DNA of 64,000 nt from an uncultured Pelagibacteraceae bacterium (GTDB lineage Bacteria > Pseudomonadota > Alphaproteobacteria > Pelagibacterales > Pelagibacteraceae): the NCBI GenBank assembly GCA_902559075.1, contig CACEGO010000002.1, positions 1 to 64,000 of the forward strand, given 5' to 3'. Below, one piece after another: positions 48,895 through 58,119 of this stretch. Under the pieces are notes generated by a model. The model did no database searches. It saw only the letters and a program-made list of their open reading frames with translations, and was not told the DNA's origin. Both the position numbers and the translations under genes were made by a program. Numbering within the stretch: position 1 is the stretch's first letter; each line of letters starts with the position of its first letter.

Positions 48895-48934
48895 TTTTAA
48901 GTCCTTTGTGTCTACCAATTTCACCACGAGGGCA
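48895..48934 (-). repeat. Partial tRNA-Leu copy 3 (5' half)
   Basis: 40 bp identical to the 5' half of tRNA-Leu. The upstream side differs from the islet arms, so this is likely the original tRNA 5' half with its original promoter region. CCTCGT (48888-48893) is complementary to ACGAGG in the 5' acceptor strand, as for copy 2. The rest of the 48729-49004 gap is the right arm of islet D and about 70 bp of AT-rich DNA before the next gene. Confidence 0.92.
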
Positions 48935-49004
48935 TGAGTTGTTTTCATCGCTTATTGTGCTAAAAAACTTAAATCTGACAATTATGAAGTTAAAAAATAT
49001 TTAA

Positions 49005-49904
49005 ATGACAACAGAAAAAATTAAAACAATAGCAATTACTGGGGCTAGCAGTTACATCGGAAAAAATCTTATTAGATTATGTTTAGATAATGATATAAAT
49101 GTGAAGGCATTCTGCAGAGATATTAGTAAATTAGATAAAAATTTTTTAAATAATAAAAATTTAAGTATTTTTGGTTACGAAATATCAAAGAAAAATATTT
49201 TAGAATTTAATAATGTTGACGGTATAATTCATTTGGCTCATGAAAGAGTAAATTTTTCAAGAAGAAATATTAAAAAAGATAATAATATTTTAGCTGCACA
49301 TGAGTTAATTGAAAATGCAAAAAAATTTAATATCAATAAAATTATTTATCTTTCCAGTCATCTCGCACATAACGAAACATATTCTCAATATGGTAAAAGC
49401 AAATTATTATGTGAAAAAATTTTCTTAAAAAATAATTATACAGTTTTAAAAGCTGGCTTTGTCTTTGGTGGTGAGGTCTCCGGTTTTCTAAAAATATTAA
49501 TTTCTCAATTTAAAAAAAAATTATTTCCTCTTATTTTTCCAAATGCACCAATTTATCCTATACATGTAGATGATCTTAATAAGAGTTTATTGCTCATTTT
49601 AAATAACAACAATCAATTAAGGGATAAATATATTTTAGGTCTTAAAATGCCAATTAAATTAAAAGATTTTTTTAAGAAAATGTGTATTAAATATTGCGGC
49701 AAAAAAATTAATTTAATAACACTTCCGGGAAATGTTATTTTTAAATTGAGCTACATTATTGGATATTTTTCAAGTATCTTTAATAAAATCTATGAAAGAG
49801 CAGCTGGAGTGAAAAGTTTGATAATTCTAGATACAGATGAACAAATTACTGATGAAATTGATTATCTTAAAAATACAAAATTCTTTTTAAATAATGATAA
49901 CTAG
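49005..49904 (+). CDS. NAD-dependent epimerase/dehydratase (extended SDR)
   Basis: 299 residues. Rossmann motif TIAITGASSYIGKNLIRLCLD near residue 9, and a catalytic SDR pattern: Ser in IIYLSSHLAHNE and YSQYGKSK (Y-x-x-x-K) near residue 128. Substrate unknown, probably a nucleotide sugar. First gene of the glycan-type cluster; the next gene starts 3 bp later. Confidence 0.82.
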   Translation: MTTEKIKTIAITGASSYIGKNLIRLCLDNDINVKAFCRDISKLDKNFLNNKNLSIFGYEISKKNILEFNNVDGIIHLAHERVNFSRRNIKKDNNILAAHELIENAKKFNINKIIYLSSHLAHNETYSQYGKSKLLCEKIFLKNNYTVLKAGFVFGGEVSGFLKILISQFKKKLFPLIFPNAPIYPIHVDDLNKSLLLILNNNNQLRDKYILGLKMPIKLKDFFKKMCIKYCGKKINLITLPGNVIFKLSYIIGYFSSIFNKIYERAAGVKSLIILDTDEQITDEIDYLKNTKFFLNNDN

Positions 49905-49907
49905 TAA

Positions 49908-51446
49908 ATGGATATAATCGTTGATCAAGTTTACGATGCAATAATTGTAGGAAGTGGTCCTGCAGGCGCTTCATCTGCTTGGCCTTTAGTAGAAAATGGT
50001 AAGAAAATCTTAATGTTGGATGTTGGTTTTAATTCAACTGAAGTTTCAAATAATGAAAATATAAATTTAAACTCTTCTCCAAAGGTAAGGGCTCCAGAAT
50101 TTTCACATGTTTTTAAAGAATATAAAAATTTCTACAATCTAGAAACTGAAAACTTTACTGCGAATGGATCTCTGGCAATTGGAGGATTATCAAATGCTTG
50201 GTCAACATTAGTAAGTTCTTTTACTGAAAATGAATTTGATGAATTTCCATTTAAAAGAGAAGATATCTTAAGTAGTTATAAAAATATCTCAAATAGAATT
50301 GGTATAAGTGGAGATAGAAGTGGTGATTTGAAAGAATGGTTGGGTCAAGATTACAATTTACAACCTAATCTTCCAATACATTCGCTTATTGAAAAATTAT
50401 TATCAAAATATCGAAGAAAAAAAGATTTTATTCAAAAACTCAATATTAAAATGGGTAGACATCATCAAGCAATATTAAGTTCACCAATTAGTAATAGACC
50501 TGCTTTTACACAAGATTCTATGCTGGGCTATAAAAATATAAACGGTTCTGCATATAATGCATCTGACGAAATTGCAAATCTACAAAAATTTCAAAATTTT
50601 AAATATCTTGATAAAAATTTTGTAGTAGATTTAGAAGAGATAAATAGTATTTGTCATGTTAAATCAAAAAACCTAAATGATAATAAAAAATATATTTTTA
50701 AATCTAAGTTAATTATTCTTGCAGCTGGAACAATAGGTACAACTAAATTAATTTTAAGATTAAATAAATATTTTAATAAATCAATAGCTCTAAAGAATAC
50801 ACCAATGTACCCATTTGCATTATTTTTTCCTCAGGAATTATTTAGGAGATCAACTTTTAAAGTTTTTTCTTATTGGCACATGTCATATTTTTTATCTTTA
50901 AAGGATTTGCCTCAAAAATACAGGATTTATGGACATCTGACACCTACAGATGGAATTAGCCAACTAGAATTAAGTAAAAGAATTCCAATATTCAGTCCTA
51001 TAAATAAATGGATTGCAAATTTTATTTGGCCAAAAATGCTACTTGGGACATGTATATTTCCAGGATATTTTTCAAACAATGAGATTACCCTATATGAAAA
51101 TGATATTCTTAAAATTAAAGGAAATACTAAAAATAACTTTGAAAATTGTGTTGTTAATACAAAAAAAATTTTAAAAAAAGCTTTTTTTAACCTAGGTGGA
51201 ATTTTTATAACTGATAAGTTTTTGCCAACACTTGGAGAGGATAGCCACTATGCATCTACTTTACCTATGCGAGATAAGCCTAGTAAATTAGAAACAGATC
51301 TAAATGGAGCAATATACGGATTTAACAATATTCATTGTGTTGATGGATCGGTATTAAGTGAATTACCCGCTAAAAGCCATACTTTAACGATTATGGCGAA
51401 TGCTGATAGGATTTCTAGAAATTTAGTTAATAAGTTAAACAAATAA
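49908..51446 (+). CDS. GMC-like FAD-dependent oxidoreductase
   Basis: 512 residues. FAD-binding motif YDAIIVGSGPAGASSAWPLVE near residue 9, GGLSNAWSTL, and LIILAAGTIGTTKLIL. The C-terminal segment HCVDGSVLSELPAKSHTLTIMANADRI matches the end of GMC oxidoreductases and holds a catalytic-type His. Substrate unknown; the neighbourhood suggests a sugar or polyol. A 77 bp gap follows, so a promoter for the next gene is possible there. Confidence 0.82.
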   Translation: MDIIVDQVYDAIIVGSGPAGASSAWPLVENGKKILMLDVGFNSTEVSNNENINLNSSPKVRAPEFSHVFKEYKNFYNLETENFTANGSLAIGGLSNAWSTLVSSFTENEFDEFPFKREDILSSYKNISNRIGISGDRSGDLKEWLGQDYNLQPNLPIHSLIEKLLSKYRRKKDFIQKLNIKMGRHHQAILSSPISNRPAFTQDSMLGYKNINGSAYNASDEIANLQKFQNFKYLDKNFVVDLEEINSICHVKSKNLNDNKKYIFKSKLIILAAGTIGTTKLILRLNKYFNKSIALKNTPMYPFALFFPQELFRRSTFKVFSYWHMSYFLSLKDLPQKYRIYGHLTPTDGISQLELSKRIPIFSPINKWIANFIWPKMLLGTCIFPGYFSNNEITLYENDILKIKGNTKNNFENCVVNTKKILKKAFFNLGGIFITDKFLPTLGEDSHYASTLPMRDKPSKLETDLNGAIYGFNNIHCVDGSVLSELPAKSHTLTIMANADRISRNLVNKLNK

Positions 51447-51523
51447 AAAATATATTATATATATTAACTATAATTCTAATATTTCCATAATAAATGAAAT
51501 AATGTAAGCATTTAAATGTCACG

Positions 51524-54500
51524 ATGAGTAATTTAATTAATAAAATCCTAAAAAAAATAAAATCTGAAAGAAAAGAAAAGATATTCATCCTTGGTATTGA
51601 TGGCCCGACTGCAGCTGGTAAAACAATTTTAGCTAGTAAGATTGAAAAAAGACTTAAAAATATCAAATGCTTTACTATAAAGATGGACTGGACCTTGAAA
51701 TCAAGGTCATACAGGGAAAGATCACTAAAAGAATACAATAAAAACAATAAAGAATTTTTATATGAGGCTGAAGAGCATATGAGCCTAAATATAATTTCAA
51801 ATCTTTTAAAAAAAATTCAAAAATTTAATAATAATAAAAATTCAAGAATACTTAAAATAAATTTAGAAAAATTATATAATAGAGAAAAAACAGCTAAAAA
51901 TGATCTTAAGATTAAAAAAACAATAAATAAAAAATATATAGTGATTGTTGAGGGTCACTACACAGGACATCCATCGGTCTTCAAATATATTGATTATAAT
52001 CTATTACTTCTTTCATCAAAAAATGAATTATTAAAAAGAAAAATTAATAGAGTTAAGAATTATAGAAATCCAAATTTAACAAAAAAATATTTTGAACTTA
52101 TTGATATCCCATCATTTATAAATTTTATAAGTAGGTACGGAAATAACTACTCACTATTAGTTGATAATACAAATTATAATAATCCACAGATTAAAAAATT
52201 AGATTATATTAAAAAATGGGTCAAAGAAGTAGATAAAGTAGAAAGATATAAAAAACAAAATCTTAAATATGAAGATCTGTATAATGAAATTAAATTTACA
52301 GAACTTTACGGAACACAGGGATTAGATGTTAAAAATTTTAATGAAATTTTTAATTTTATTGAAAAGTTAGATAATTTTACAATTAAGAATTTTAGACTAG
52401 CTATAAAAGACATAAAATTAAGCACATCTAATTTTATAAAATCAAATTTAAAATTATTAAATATTAAATTAAAAAAAATTAAAATAGATTTTGTATATAC
52501 AAACAATTTTCATAATCTTTATTTCAAAAAATTCCCAATTTTATCGGGCTTTAAAATATTTTTAAAAGATAATAACAATACTGTAGGTAACTTTGTAATT
52601 TATATTAATGAGGATAGCATCAAATTTGTACTATACTGGAACGGAGGAGTTGAGGAAGTTTTCAAAAAAAGAAAAATTAATTTTAATTATAAAAATAATA
52701 CACTGTATGAATATAAAAAACTGAACATAACAAACTTTGGTTTTAAAAATTATAGTAGTTCCAAAAGTTTTATCCCCACAGATTTCACAAATATAGATTT
52801 TTTAAATTCAAAACAAAATAACGATATAATTCTAACTGACAGAGAGGAAACAAATATCAATTCCTTTGAAATACTAAGTAAATTCTATGATACAAATATT
52901 TTTTGGGTCCAAAGATTTGCTAAATTCAGTGAGAGAGATTTTTTTAACGATATATTAAATAACATCGGTGTAAATACGTTTTTAATAAATAATTACCTAT
53001 TTGCAATTAAATCAACTGAACCAGATGATATTGACAGATTTAGATTATTTTTTGAAAATTGGGTTATTGAAGAAAAATTTAGTAAACAAAAAAATCTTGA
53101 AAATAAATCATATGATCGAATTATCGATTACCAAAGAGAATATTTAGAAAAAGAGGTAAATTCCAAAACAAAAAATTTTAAAGTTTTGGATGGAAAAATA
53201 TTTTATATACCAAGTGACAAGAGTAAAAAAAATAGAAAACTAATTGAAAAAGATTTACAGTTTCTTTTAAATCATAATGAAAGAATAGTAAGAAAATCCG
53301 TTGTTAATTTTTTAACCTTAAACGTTTTTAATTTAAGCTTAGATACATCAAAATTATGGCCTACAAACAAAGATATTCAAAAAAAAAATATTACTTTGAA
53401 TGATTTTGTAAAGATTTCACCAACTATATTAAGTGATATTTATTTTTGGCTTAATTTAAAAAGACAAAATTCTTCAATATTAGCTTGTAATATTTATGAT
53501 ATTAGAAGAGAAAGTTTTGATGTATCTGCTTACTTAAAAGCAGCACAAGAAGAAAATACGCCAATAGTTCTTCAATCGTCATTTAATTCAATCGGACAGG
53601 CTGAAAAATATAAAAATAAAATTTCCTCAGGTTATTTAAGATTATCTAATGGTCCTAAAGATTTTGTTCAAAATTGTTTAGCAGAAGCGAGAAACTTATT
53701 TTTAAATACAGGAAAAGATTTTTTATTTGGCATAGGAATAGATCATTTAGATTTCAAATATAATCTACCAAAAGGAAGAATTTACAGATTTTTAAAAAGT
53801 TGTCAGAAAACAAAAAGCTTAACACATTATACTCTAGATAGTTCATATTTACTTGAGGATAAAAAAATTAGAAACTTTAAAAAAAATAAAAATAAAATTG
53901 TTAAAAAAATAATTAAAAATGAAATAGATTTACTTAAAAGAATTAAAGATAATCATATTTTTGATTTCGAATACTGTGCAAATGAACTTAATTATATAGA
54001 AAATGAAAAAAAAGTTTTTTTACCAAATCAGAAAGATATCAATTTCTTTGCTGAAGAATTTTCAAAACAAATAATTGAAAACAATATTAACTATATTAAT
54101 TCAAGACCAAGGTTAATTATTGGTAATTTGGGCACAGTGCATCATGGTGTGGATAAAGATAATTATGTAAAGACTGAAGTTTCTGAAAAATGGATAAATT
54201 ATACTCAAAAATTTAATTTTATTTCTGCAGTTTTACATGGCACATCTAGAAGTCACCCTGAAGTTTTAAAAAGAGCTACGGCTGGTTGTATGAAAATTAA
54301 TGTTGCAGGAGATTTTTTGCAAATACTTGTAGCAAATCTTCCGGATAACTTAAAAAAAATTGTAATTGATAAAAATGATAACGAAAAGAAAAAACTATAC
54401 TTAATTAGAAAAAAATTGAATTCACTCAATAATGAACAAAAAAAAAGAATTTTTTCATCTTTATACTACAAATGTAAGGATTTAATAAAACTAATCAATT

Positions 54501-55357
54501 CACCAAACTTAACCGATAATGATAAAGAATACTTTAAATATAAATTATATAATTTTGATGCCACTCAATCTAAATATATTTCAAAAGAAGCATCAGCAAA
54601 ACTTTTAAATTATAATTTAGTTACTAAAAAAAAAATAAACTCTAAAAAAATAAAACAAAAGTTTTTAATGTCACCAATTGAATTAGACTACGGACATTAT
54701 TTTAAAAAGATAGTAAAAATCTTTAATAAAAATAATCTTAACGAGTTTCATCTTGATGTTGGTGATGGTCATTTTATTAATAGAGTATTAGATGTCACAG
54801 ACAAGCTTAAATACATTAAAAAATTATCTAGAGGAAATAAAATTCATTTACATTTAATGGTAAAAAATCCTCATAAAAGTTATAAAAATGATTTAAGTTA
54901 TTTAGACCATTATGCAAAGTTGGACGCAGATTATATTGGATTACATAGAAGATCTTTTACACATAGTTTTGACTTTGAAAATTCAATTAAAAGAATAATT
55001 TATTTAAAAAAAGAACCAACTATTTTTTTAGAAATAGATGAAACATTTGATGATCACGTAATTTCGATGATTCATAAGTATAATATTAAAAAAATAACAT
55101 TTATGGGAGTTCCTCTAGGATACGGAGGCCAGTTCTTTAAACTAAATGTGATACATAATATTGAAACTGCAATTAATTATATAGAAAAAAATAAATTGAA
55201 TGTAAAAATTGAAATTGATGGTGGAATAAACTTTGAAATATTAGAACAGCTAAAAAATTTAAATATTCATTATTTTGCTGGCTGGTCTATATTAAAATCT
55301 GACAATGAAAAAGTTGTTGAGAAAAAACTAAATCAAGTAAGAAAAATATTAAGGTGA
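51524..55357 (+). CDS. Three-domain fusion: uridine-kinase-like P-loop kinase, class II aldolase-like, ribulose-phosphate-3-epimerase-like
   Basis: 1277 residues. Residues about 1-220 form a P-loop kinase of uridine kinase type: GIDGPTAAGKT at 24-34 and IVIVEGHYTGHP. Residues about 230-640 match nothing I recognise. Residues about 655-960 resemble class II aldolases (FDVSAYLKAAQEENTPIVLQSS, IIGNLGTVHHGVD, LHGTSRSHPE with His905, KINVAGDF). Residues about 1055-1277 are ribulose-phosphate-3-epimerase-like: HLDVGDGHF at 1076-1084, LHLMVKNPH, GVPLGYGGQFF and IEIDGGIN. It could phosphorylate, cleave or condense, and epimerise a sugar for surface glycan. Its TGA overlaps the GTG of the next gene. 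Confidence 0.78.
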   Translation: MSNLINKILKKIKSERKEKIFILGIDGPTAAGKTILASKIEKRLKNIKCFTIKMDWTLKSRSYRERSLKEYNKNNKEFLYEAEEHMSLNIISNLLKKIQKFNNNKNSRILKINLEKLYNREKTAKNDLKIKKTINKKYIVIVEGHYTGHPSVFKYIDYNLLLLSSKNELLKRKINRVKNYRNPNLTKKYFELIDIPSFINFISRYGNNYSLLVDNTNYNNPQIKKLDYIKKWVKEVDKVERYKKQNLKYEDLYNEIKFTELYGTQGLDVKNFNEIFNFIEKLDNFTIKNFRLAIKDIKLSTSNFIKSNLKLLNIKLKKIKIDFVYTNNFHNLYFKKFPILSGFKIFLKDNNNTVGNFVIYINEDSIKFVLYWNGGVEEVFKKRKINFNYKNNTLYEYKKLNITNFGFKNYSSSKSFIPTDFTNIDFLNSKQNNDIILTDREETNINSFEILSKFYDTNIFWVQRFAKFSERDFFNDILNNIGVNTFLINNYLFAIKSTEPDDIDRFRLFFENWVIEEKFSKQKNLENKSYDRIIDYQREYLEKEVNSKTKNFKVLDGKIFYIPSDKSKKNRKLIEKDLQFLLNHNERIVRKSVVNFLTLNVFNLSLDTSKLWPTNKDIQKKNITLNDFVKISPTILSDIYFWLNLKRQNSSILACNIYDIRRESFDVSAYLKAAQEENTPIVLQSSFNSIGQAEKYKNKISSGYLRLSNGPKDFVQNCLAEARNLFLNTGKDFLFGIGIDHLDFKYNLPKGRIYRFLKSCQKTKSLTHYTLDSSYLLEDKKIRNFKKNKNKIVKKIIKNEIDLLKRIKDNHIFDFEYCANELNYIENEKKVFLPNQKDINFFAEEFSKQIIENNINYINSRPRLIIGNLGTVHHGVDKDNYVKTEVSEKWINYTQKFNFISAVLHGTSRSHPEVLKRATAGCMKINVAGDFLQILVANLPDNLKKIVIDKNDNEKKKLYLIRKKLNSLNNEQKKRIFSSLYYKCKDLIKLINSPNLTDNDKEYFKYKLYNFDATQSKYISKEASAKLLNYNLVTKKKINSKKIKQKFLMSPIELDYGHYFKKIVKIFNKNNLNEFHLDVGDGHFINRVLDVTDKLKYIKKLSRGNKIHLHLMVKNPHKSYKNDLSYLDHYAKLDADYIGLHRRSFTHSFDFENSIKRIIYLKKEPTIFLEIDETFDDHVISMIHKYNIKKITFMGVPLGYGGQFFKLNVIHNIETAINYIEKNKLNVKIEIDGGINFEILEQLKNLNIHYFAGWSILKSDNEKVVEKKLNQVRKILR

Positions 55358-56829
55358 AAACAAATTTAATTATTCCAATGGCTGGAATGGGTTTTAGATT
55401 TGTAAAGGAAGGATACAAAACATATAAACCTTTCTTAAAATACTATGATGGAAAGACTATATTAGAAGGCATAATAAATAATTTTGACGCAAATACTAAT
55501 AAAATTTTTATTATTAATAAATCTATTGAAAAAAAATACATTACTAATCTAAAGAAAATTAAAAATAGCAAAATAATATTTATAAAAAAACATAAACTTG
55601 GTCCCGGCTTCTCTTTGTTTAAAGCAAAAGATGAATTAAAGAATTTAAAAAATATATATGTAAGTTATTCAGATATAATTTGGAAATGGAAAAAAAGAGA
55701 ATTAATTCATAACAAAAATACTATATTTACTTATAAAGGCTGGCATCCTTATACATATAATTCAAATAATTATGCATTCTGTAAAAGTAGAAAAAATCAA
55801 CTTTTACAAATAAAAGAAAAATCAAGCTTCACAAATACATGGCAAAATGAACCTTTATCCATAGGATTATTTTATTATAAAAATAGCAATGAATTGATTT
55901 ATAGTTTAGAAAAAATTATTAAAAAAAATATTAAAACTAATAATGAATTTTTCCCCTCAGTAGGGTTTAACTTTATTAAACGAAATACTCAAATAAAATT
56001 TGTCGAAAATTTTGCACACATAGGAACACCAAAATATTATGAGCAATATGTAAATACTGAAAGTTTTTTTTATGATGCTAAAAATTTCCAAAAACGTATA
56101 AAAAAATTTTTTTTAGCAAATAAAATACTCATTCCAGCTGGGGGTGTGAGTGAAAGATTTAAAAAAGAAGGTATTACTGTACCTAAGCATGCTTTATTTT
56201 TGAAGTTTATAAATAAATCTATGATTGATTATGTTAGCAGCTTTCTACCCCAAAAAAATAAAGTTTTAATTACTTATAAATCAAGGCACAATAAAAAAAT
56301 TAATAAAAAAAATTTTGAAATTTTTAATCTAAAAAAAAAATCTAAGGGTCAAGCAGATACTGTATACAAATATCTGCATAATCTTAATGAAAAAGAATCT
56401 TTTTTTATAAACTCTTGTGACGTATTCTCGATTTTTAGTCTCAAAAAATTTAACAATCTAGTTAAAAAATCAGATATCATTGTTTTTGCCTCAAGAAAAT
56501 CTTTTGTTGATCTCTCAGAAAAATCTTATTCCTGGGTTGAGATTGATAATGACAGGCTAAAAAATATTTACATTAAAAATAAACCAAAAGAAAAACTTAA
56601 AATATTGACAGGCAACTTTTATTTTAAAAATAAAACAATATTCTTAAAAAGTTATGAAAAAATGGAAAAAAGAAAAAATGAATTGTTTGTTGATGACTTA
56701 ATACATGAGGCTCATAAATTAAAATTTAAAATAAATGTAATTATTGATGATATTTATATTAATTTAGGTACTCCAACTCTTTTAAAAAACTTTATTTTTT
56801 GGAATAATTTATTTAATAAATCTAAATGA
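55354..56829 (+). CDS. Tandem sugar-nucleotidyltransferase-like protein (two domains)
   Basis: 491 residues, starting at a GTG that overlaps the previous stop (GTGA). It has two nucleotidyltransferase-like halves: residues about 1-240 begin NLIIPMAGMGFRFVKEGYKTYKPFL, and residues about 250-491 begin KILIPAGGVSERFKKEGITVPKHAL, each with the G-rich nucleotide-binding loop and a Lys downstream. Typical single-domain family members are about 240 residues. Probably activates one or two sugars or alditol phosphates. Overlaps the next gene by 4 bp. Confidence 0.78.
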   Translation: MKTNLIIPMAGMGFRFVKEGYKTYKPFLKYYDGKTILEGIINNFDANTNKIFIINKSIEKKYITNLKKIKNSKIIFIKKHKLGPGFSLFKAKDELKNLKNIYVSYSDIIWKWKKRELIHNKNTIFTYKGWHPYTYNSNNYAFCKSRKNQLLQIKEKSSFTNTWQNEPLSIGLFYYKNSNELIYSLEKIIKKNIKTNNEFFPSVGFNFIKRNTQIKFVENFAHIGTPKYYEQYVNTESFFYDAKNFQKRIKKFFLANKILIPAGGVSERFKKEGITVPKHALFLKFINKSMIDYVSSFLPQKNKVLITYKSRHNKKINKKNFEIFNLKKKSKGQADTVYKYLHNLNEKESFFINSCDVFSIFSLKKFNNLVKKSDIIVFASRKSFVDLSEKSYSWVEIDNDRLKNIYIKNKPKEKLKILTGNFYFKNKTIFLKSYEKMEKRKNELFVDDLIHEAHKLKFKINVIIDDIYINLGTPTLLKNFIFWNNLFNKSK

Positions 56830-57530
56830 GTAAAAGTATAGGGTGTATTATATCTTGTTATAATGAGGAAAATAATATTATTAAGCTAGTTGATAATATT
56901 GTTGAATTAAATCTAAATAAAAAAATAAATTTTGTTTTAGTTAATAATGCATCAACAGATAATACAAAAAAAGTTTTTGAAGAATTAGAGAGCAAATATG
57001 CTGATATTAAATTTGTTACGAATGATACTGATAAAGGATGGGGCTACGGAATAAGATTTGGCTTACAATTTATAAATACAAATATTGTAGGTTGGACGCA
57101 TAGTGATCTTCAATATGAAATGAAAGATTTAACAAAAGTTATAGATATAATTAATAATGAAAGCTTTGAAAAAGATAAAAATTTTCTCATCAAAGGTAAC
57201 AGAGTTAATCGAAAATTTTTTGATAAATTTGTAAGTTTTATGATGCAAATATTATGTTCGTTAATATTAAAAAAAAATTTAAAAGAAATAAACGCTCAAC
57301 CAGTGTTTGTGAATAATGAACAACTCAAAAACTTTAATTTACCTGATGGCTTAGAGATGGATTTATATGTATATTATAATTGCATAAAAAATAATTCAAA
57401 AATAATTAGATTAAATGTAATACAACATGAAAGAAATTTTGGAACCTCAAGTTGGAACACTAGTCTAGTATCAAAAATACAATTGAGTTTAAAATTTCTT
57501 AAACATGCTATAAAGATTAGAAATGGTTAA
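56826..57530 (+). CDS. Family 2 glycosyltransferase
   Basis: 234 residues. CIISCYNEENNIIKLVDNI at the start, VNNASTDNTKKVFEELE, and DKGWGYGIRFGLQF are typical GT-A signatures; THSDLQYEMKDLTKVID holds the D-x-x/D-like metal site. No strong C-terminal membrane helix is seen. Role inferred: transfer of a sugar from an activated donor in the glycan pathway. Confidence 0.85.
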   Translation: MSKSIGCIISCYNEENNIIKLVDNIVELNLNKKINFVLVNNASTDNTKKVFEELESKYADIKFVTNDTDKGWGYGIRFGLQFINTNIVGWTHSDLQYEMKDLTKVIDIINNESFEKDKNFLIKGNRVNRKFFDKFVSFMMQILCSLILKKNLKEINAQPVFVNNEQLKNFNLPDGLEMDLYVYYNCIKNNSKIIRLNVIQHERNFGTSSWNTSLVSKIQLSLKFLKHAIKIRNG

Positions 57531-58119
57531 GATTATAGTTCATCGAATAAATAAGCTTAAAAATTATAAAAAATTAAAAAATATTTACGGGATCGAAACA
57601 GATGTAAGAGATTTTGGAAATAAAATAGTACTTTCACACAATCCACATACCAATGGGGAAGATTTTTTTAAATTTATCAAAAATATAGATAAAACAATTT
57701 TTTTAAACCTTAAGTCTAGCGGTATAATAAAAAAAATTATTCATTTTGTTAAAAATAAAGATATTTACTTTCTTGATATTTCGTTTTCAGAATTTGATTT
57801 TTTATTTAAAAAAAATTTATCGCATAGGTTTATTTTAAGATTTTCTTCCTATGAAAACTTTGATTTAAAGAATAAATATTTTAAAAAAATAAAATGGGTA
57901 TGGTTTGATTATTTTAATAATTCGAAATTAACTTTAAAAAATTATAAATATTTAAAAAAAAATAAAAAAAAAATCTGTATAGTATCTCCAGACTTACTAG
58001 GGGAAAAAAAAGATATATTAAAATATATTAAGTATTTAAATAAAAATAAAATTGCTGTTGATGCTGTATGTACTAAAAGACAAAATATTAAATTATGGCA
58101 AAATAATTATATTTATTGA
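57523..58119 (+). CDS. GDPD-like (glycerophosphodiester phosphodiesterase-type) protein
   Basis: 198 residues. The N-terminal block VHRINKLKNY and GIETDVRDFGNKIVLSHNP matches the GDPD active-site pattern (HR, E-x-D, H-N/D) in a short version. It is smaller than full GDPDs (about 250). In other bacteria small GDPD-like proteins occur in glycan gene clusters; here it overlaps the glycosyltransferase by 8 bp. It is extremely Lys/Asn-rich. It overlaps the convergent gene by 7 bp. Confidence 0.6.
   Translation: MVKIIVHRINKLKNYKKLKNIYGIETDVRDFGNKIVLSHNPHTNGEDFFKFIKNIDKTIFLNLKSSGIIKKIIHFVKNKDIYFLDISFSEFDFLFKKNLSHRFILRFSSYENFDLKNKYFKKIKWVWFDYFNNSKLTLKNYKYLKKNKKKICIVSPDLLGEKKDILKYIKYLNKNKIAVDAVCTKRQNIKLWQNNYIY

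Noticed and set aside
51427-51747. 106-residue minus-strand frame at the start of the triple-fusion gene
   Set aside because: Hydrophobic only because it is the complement of a Lys/Glu-rich coding strand; it opposes the P-loop start of the fusion gene.
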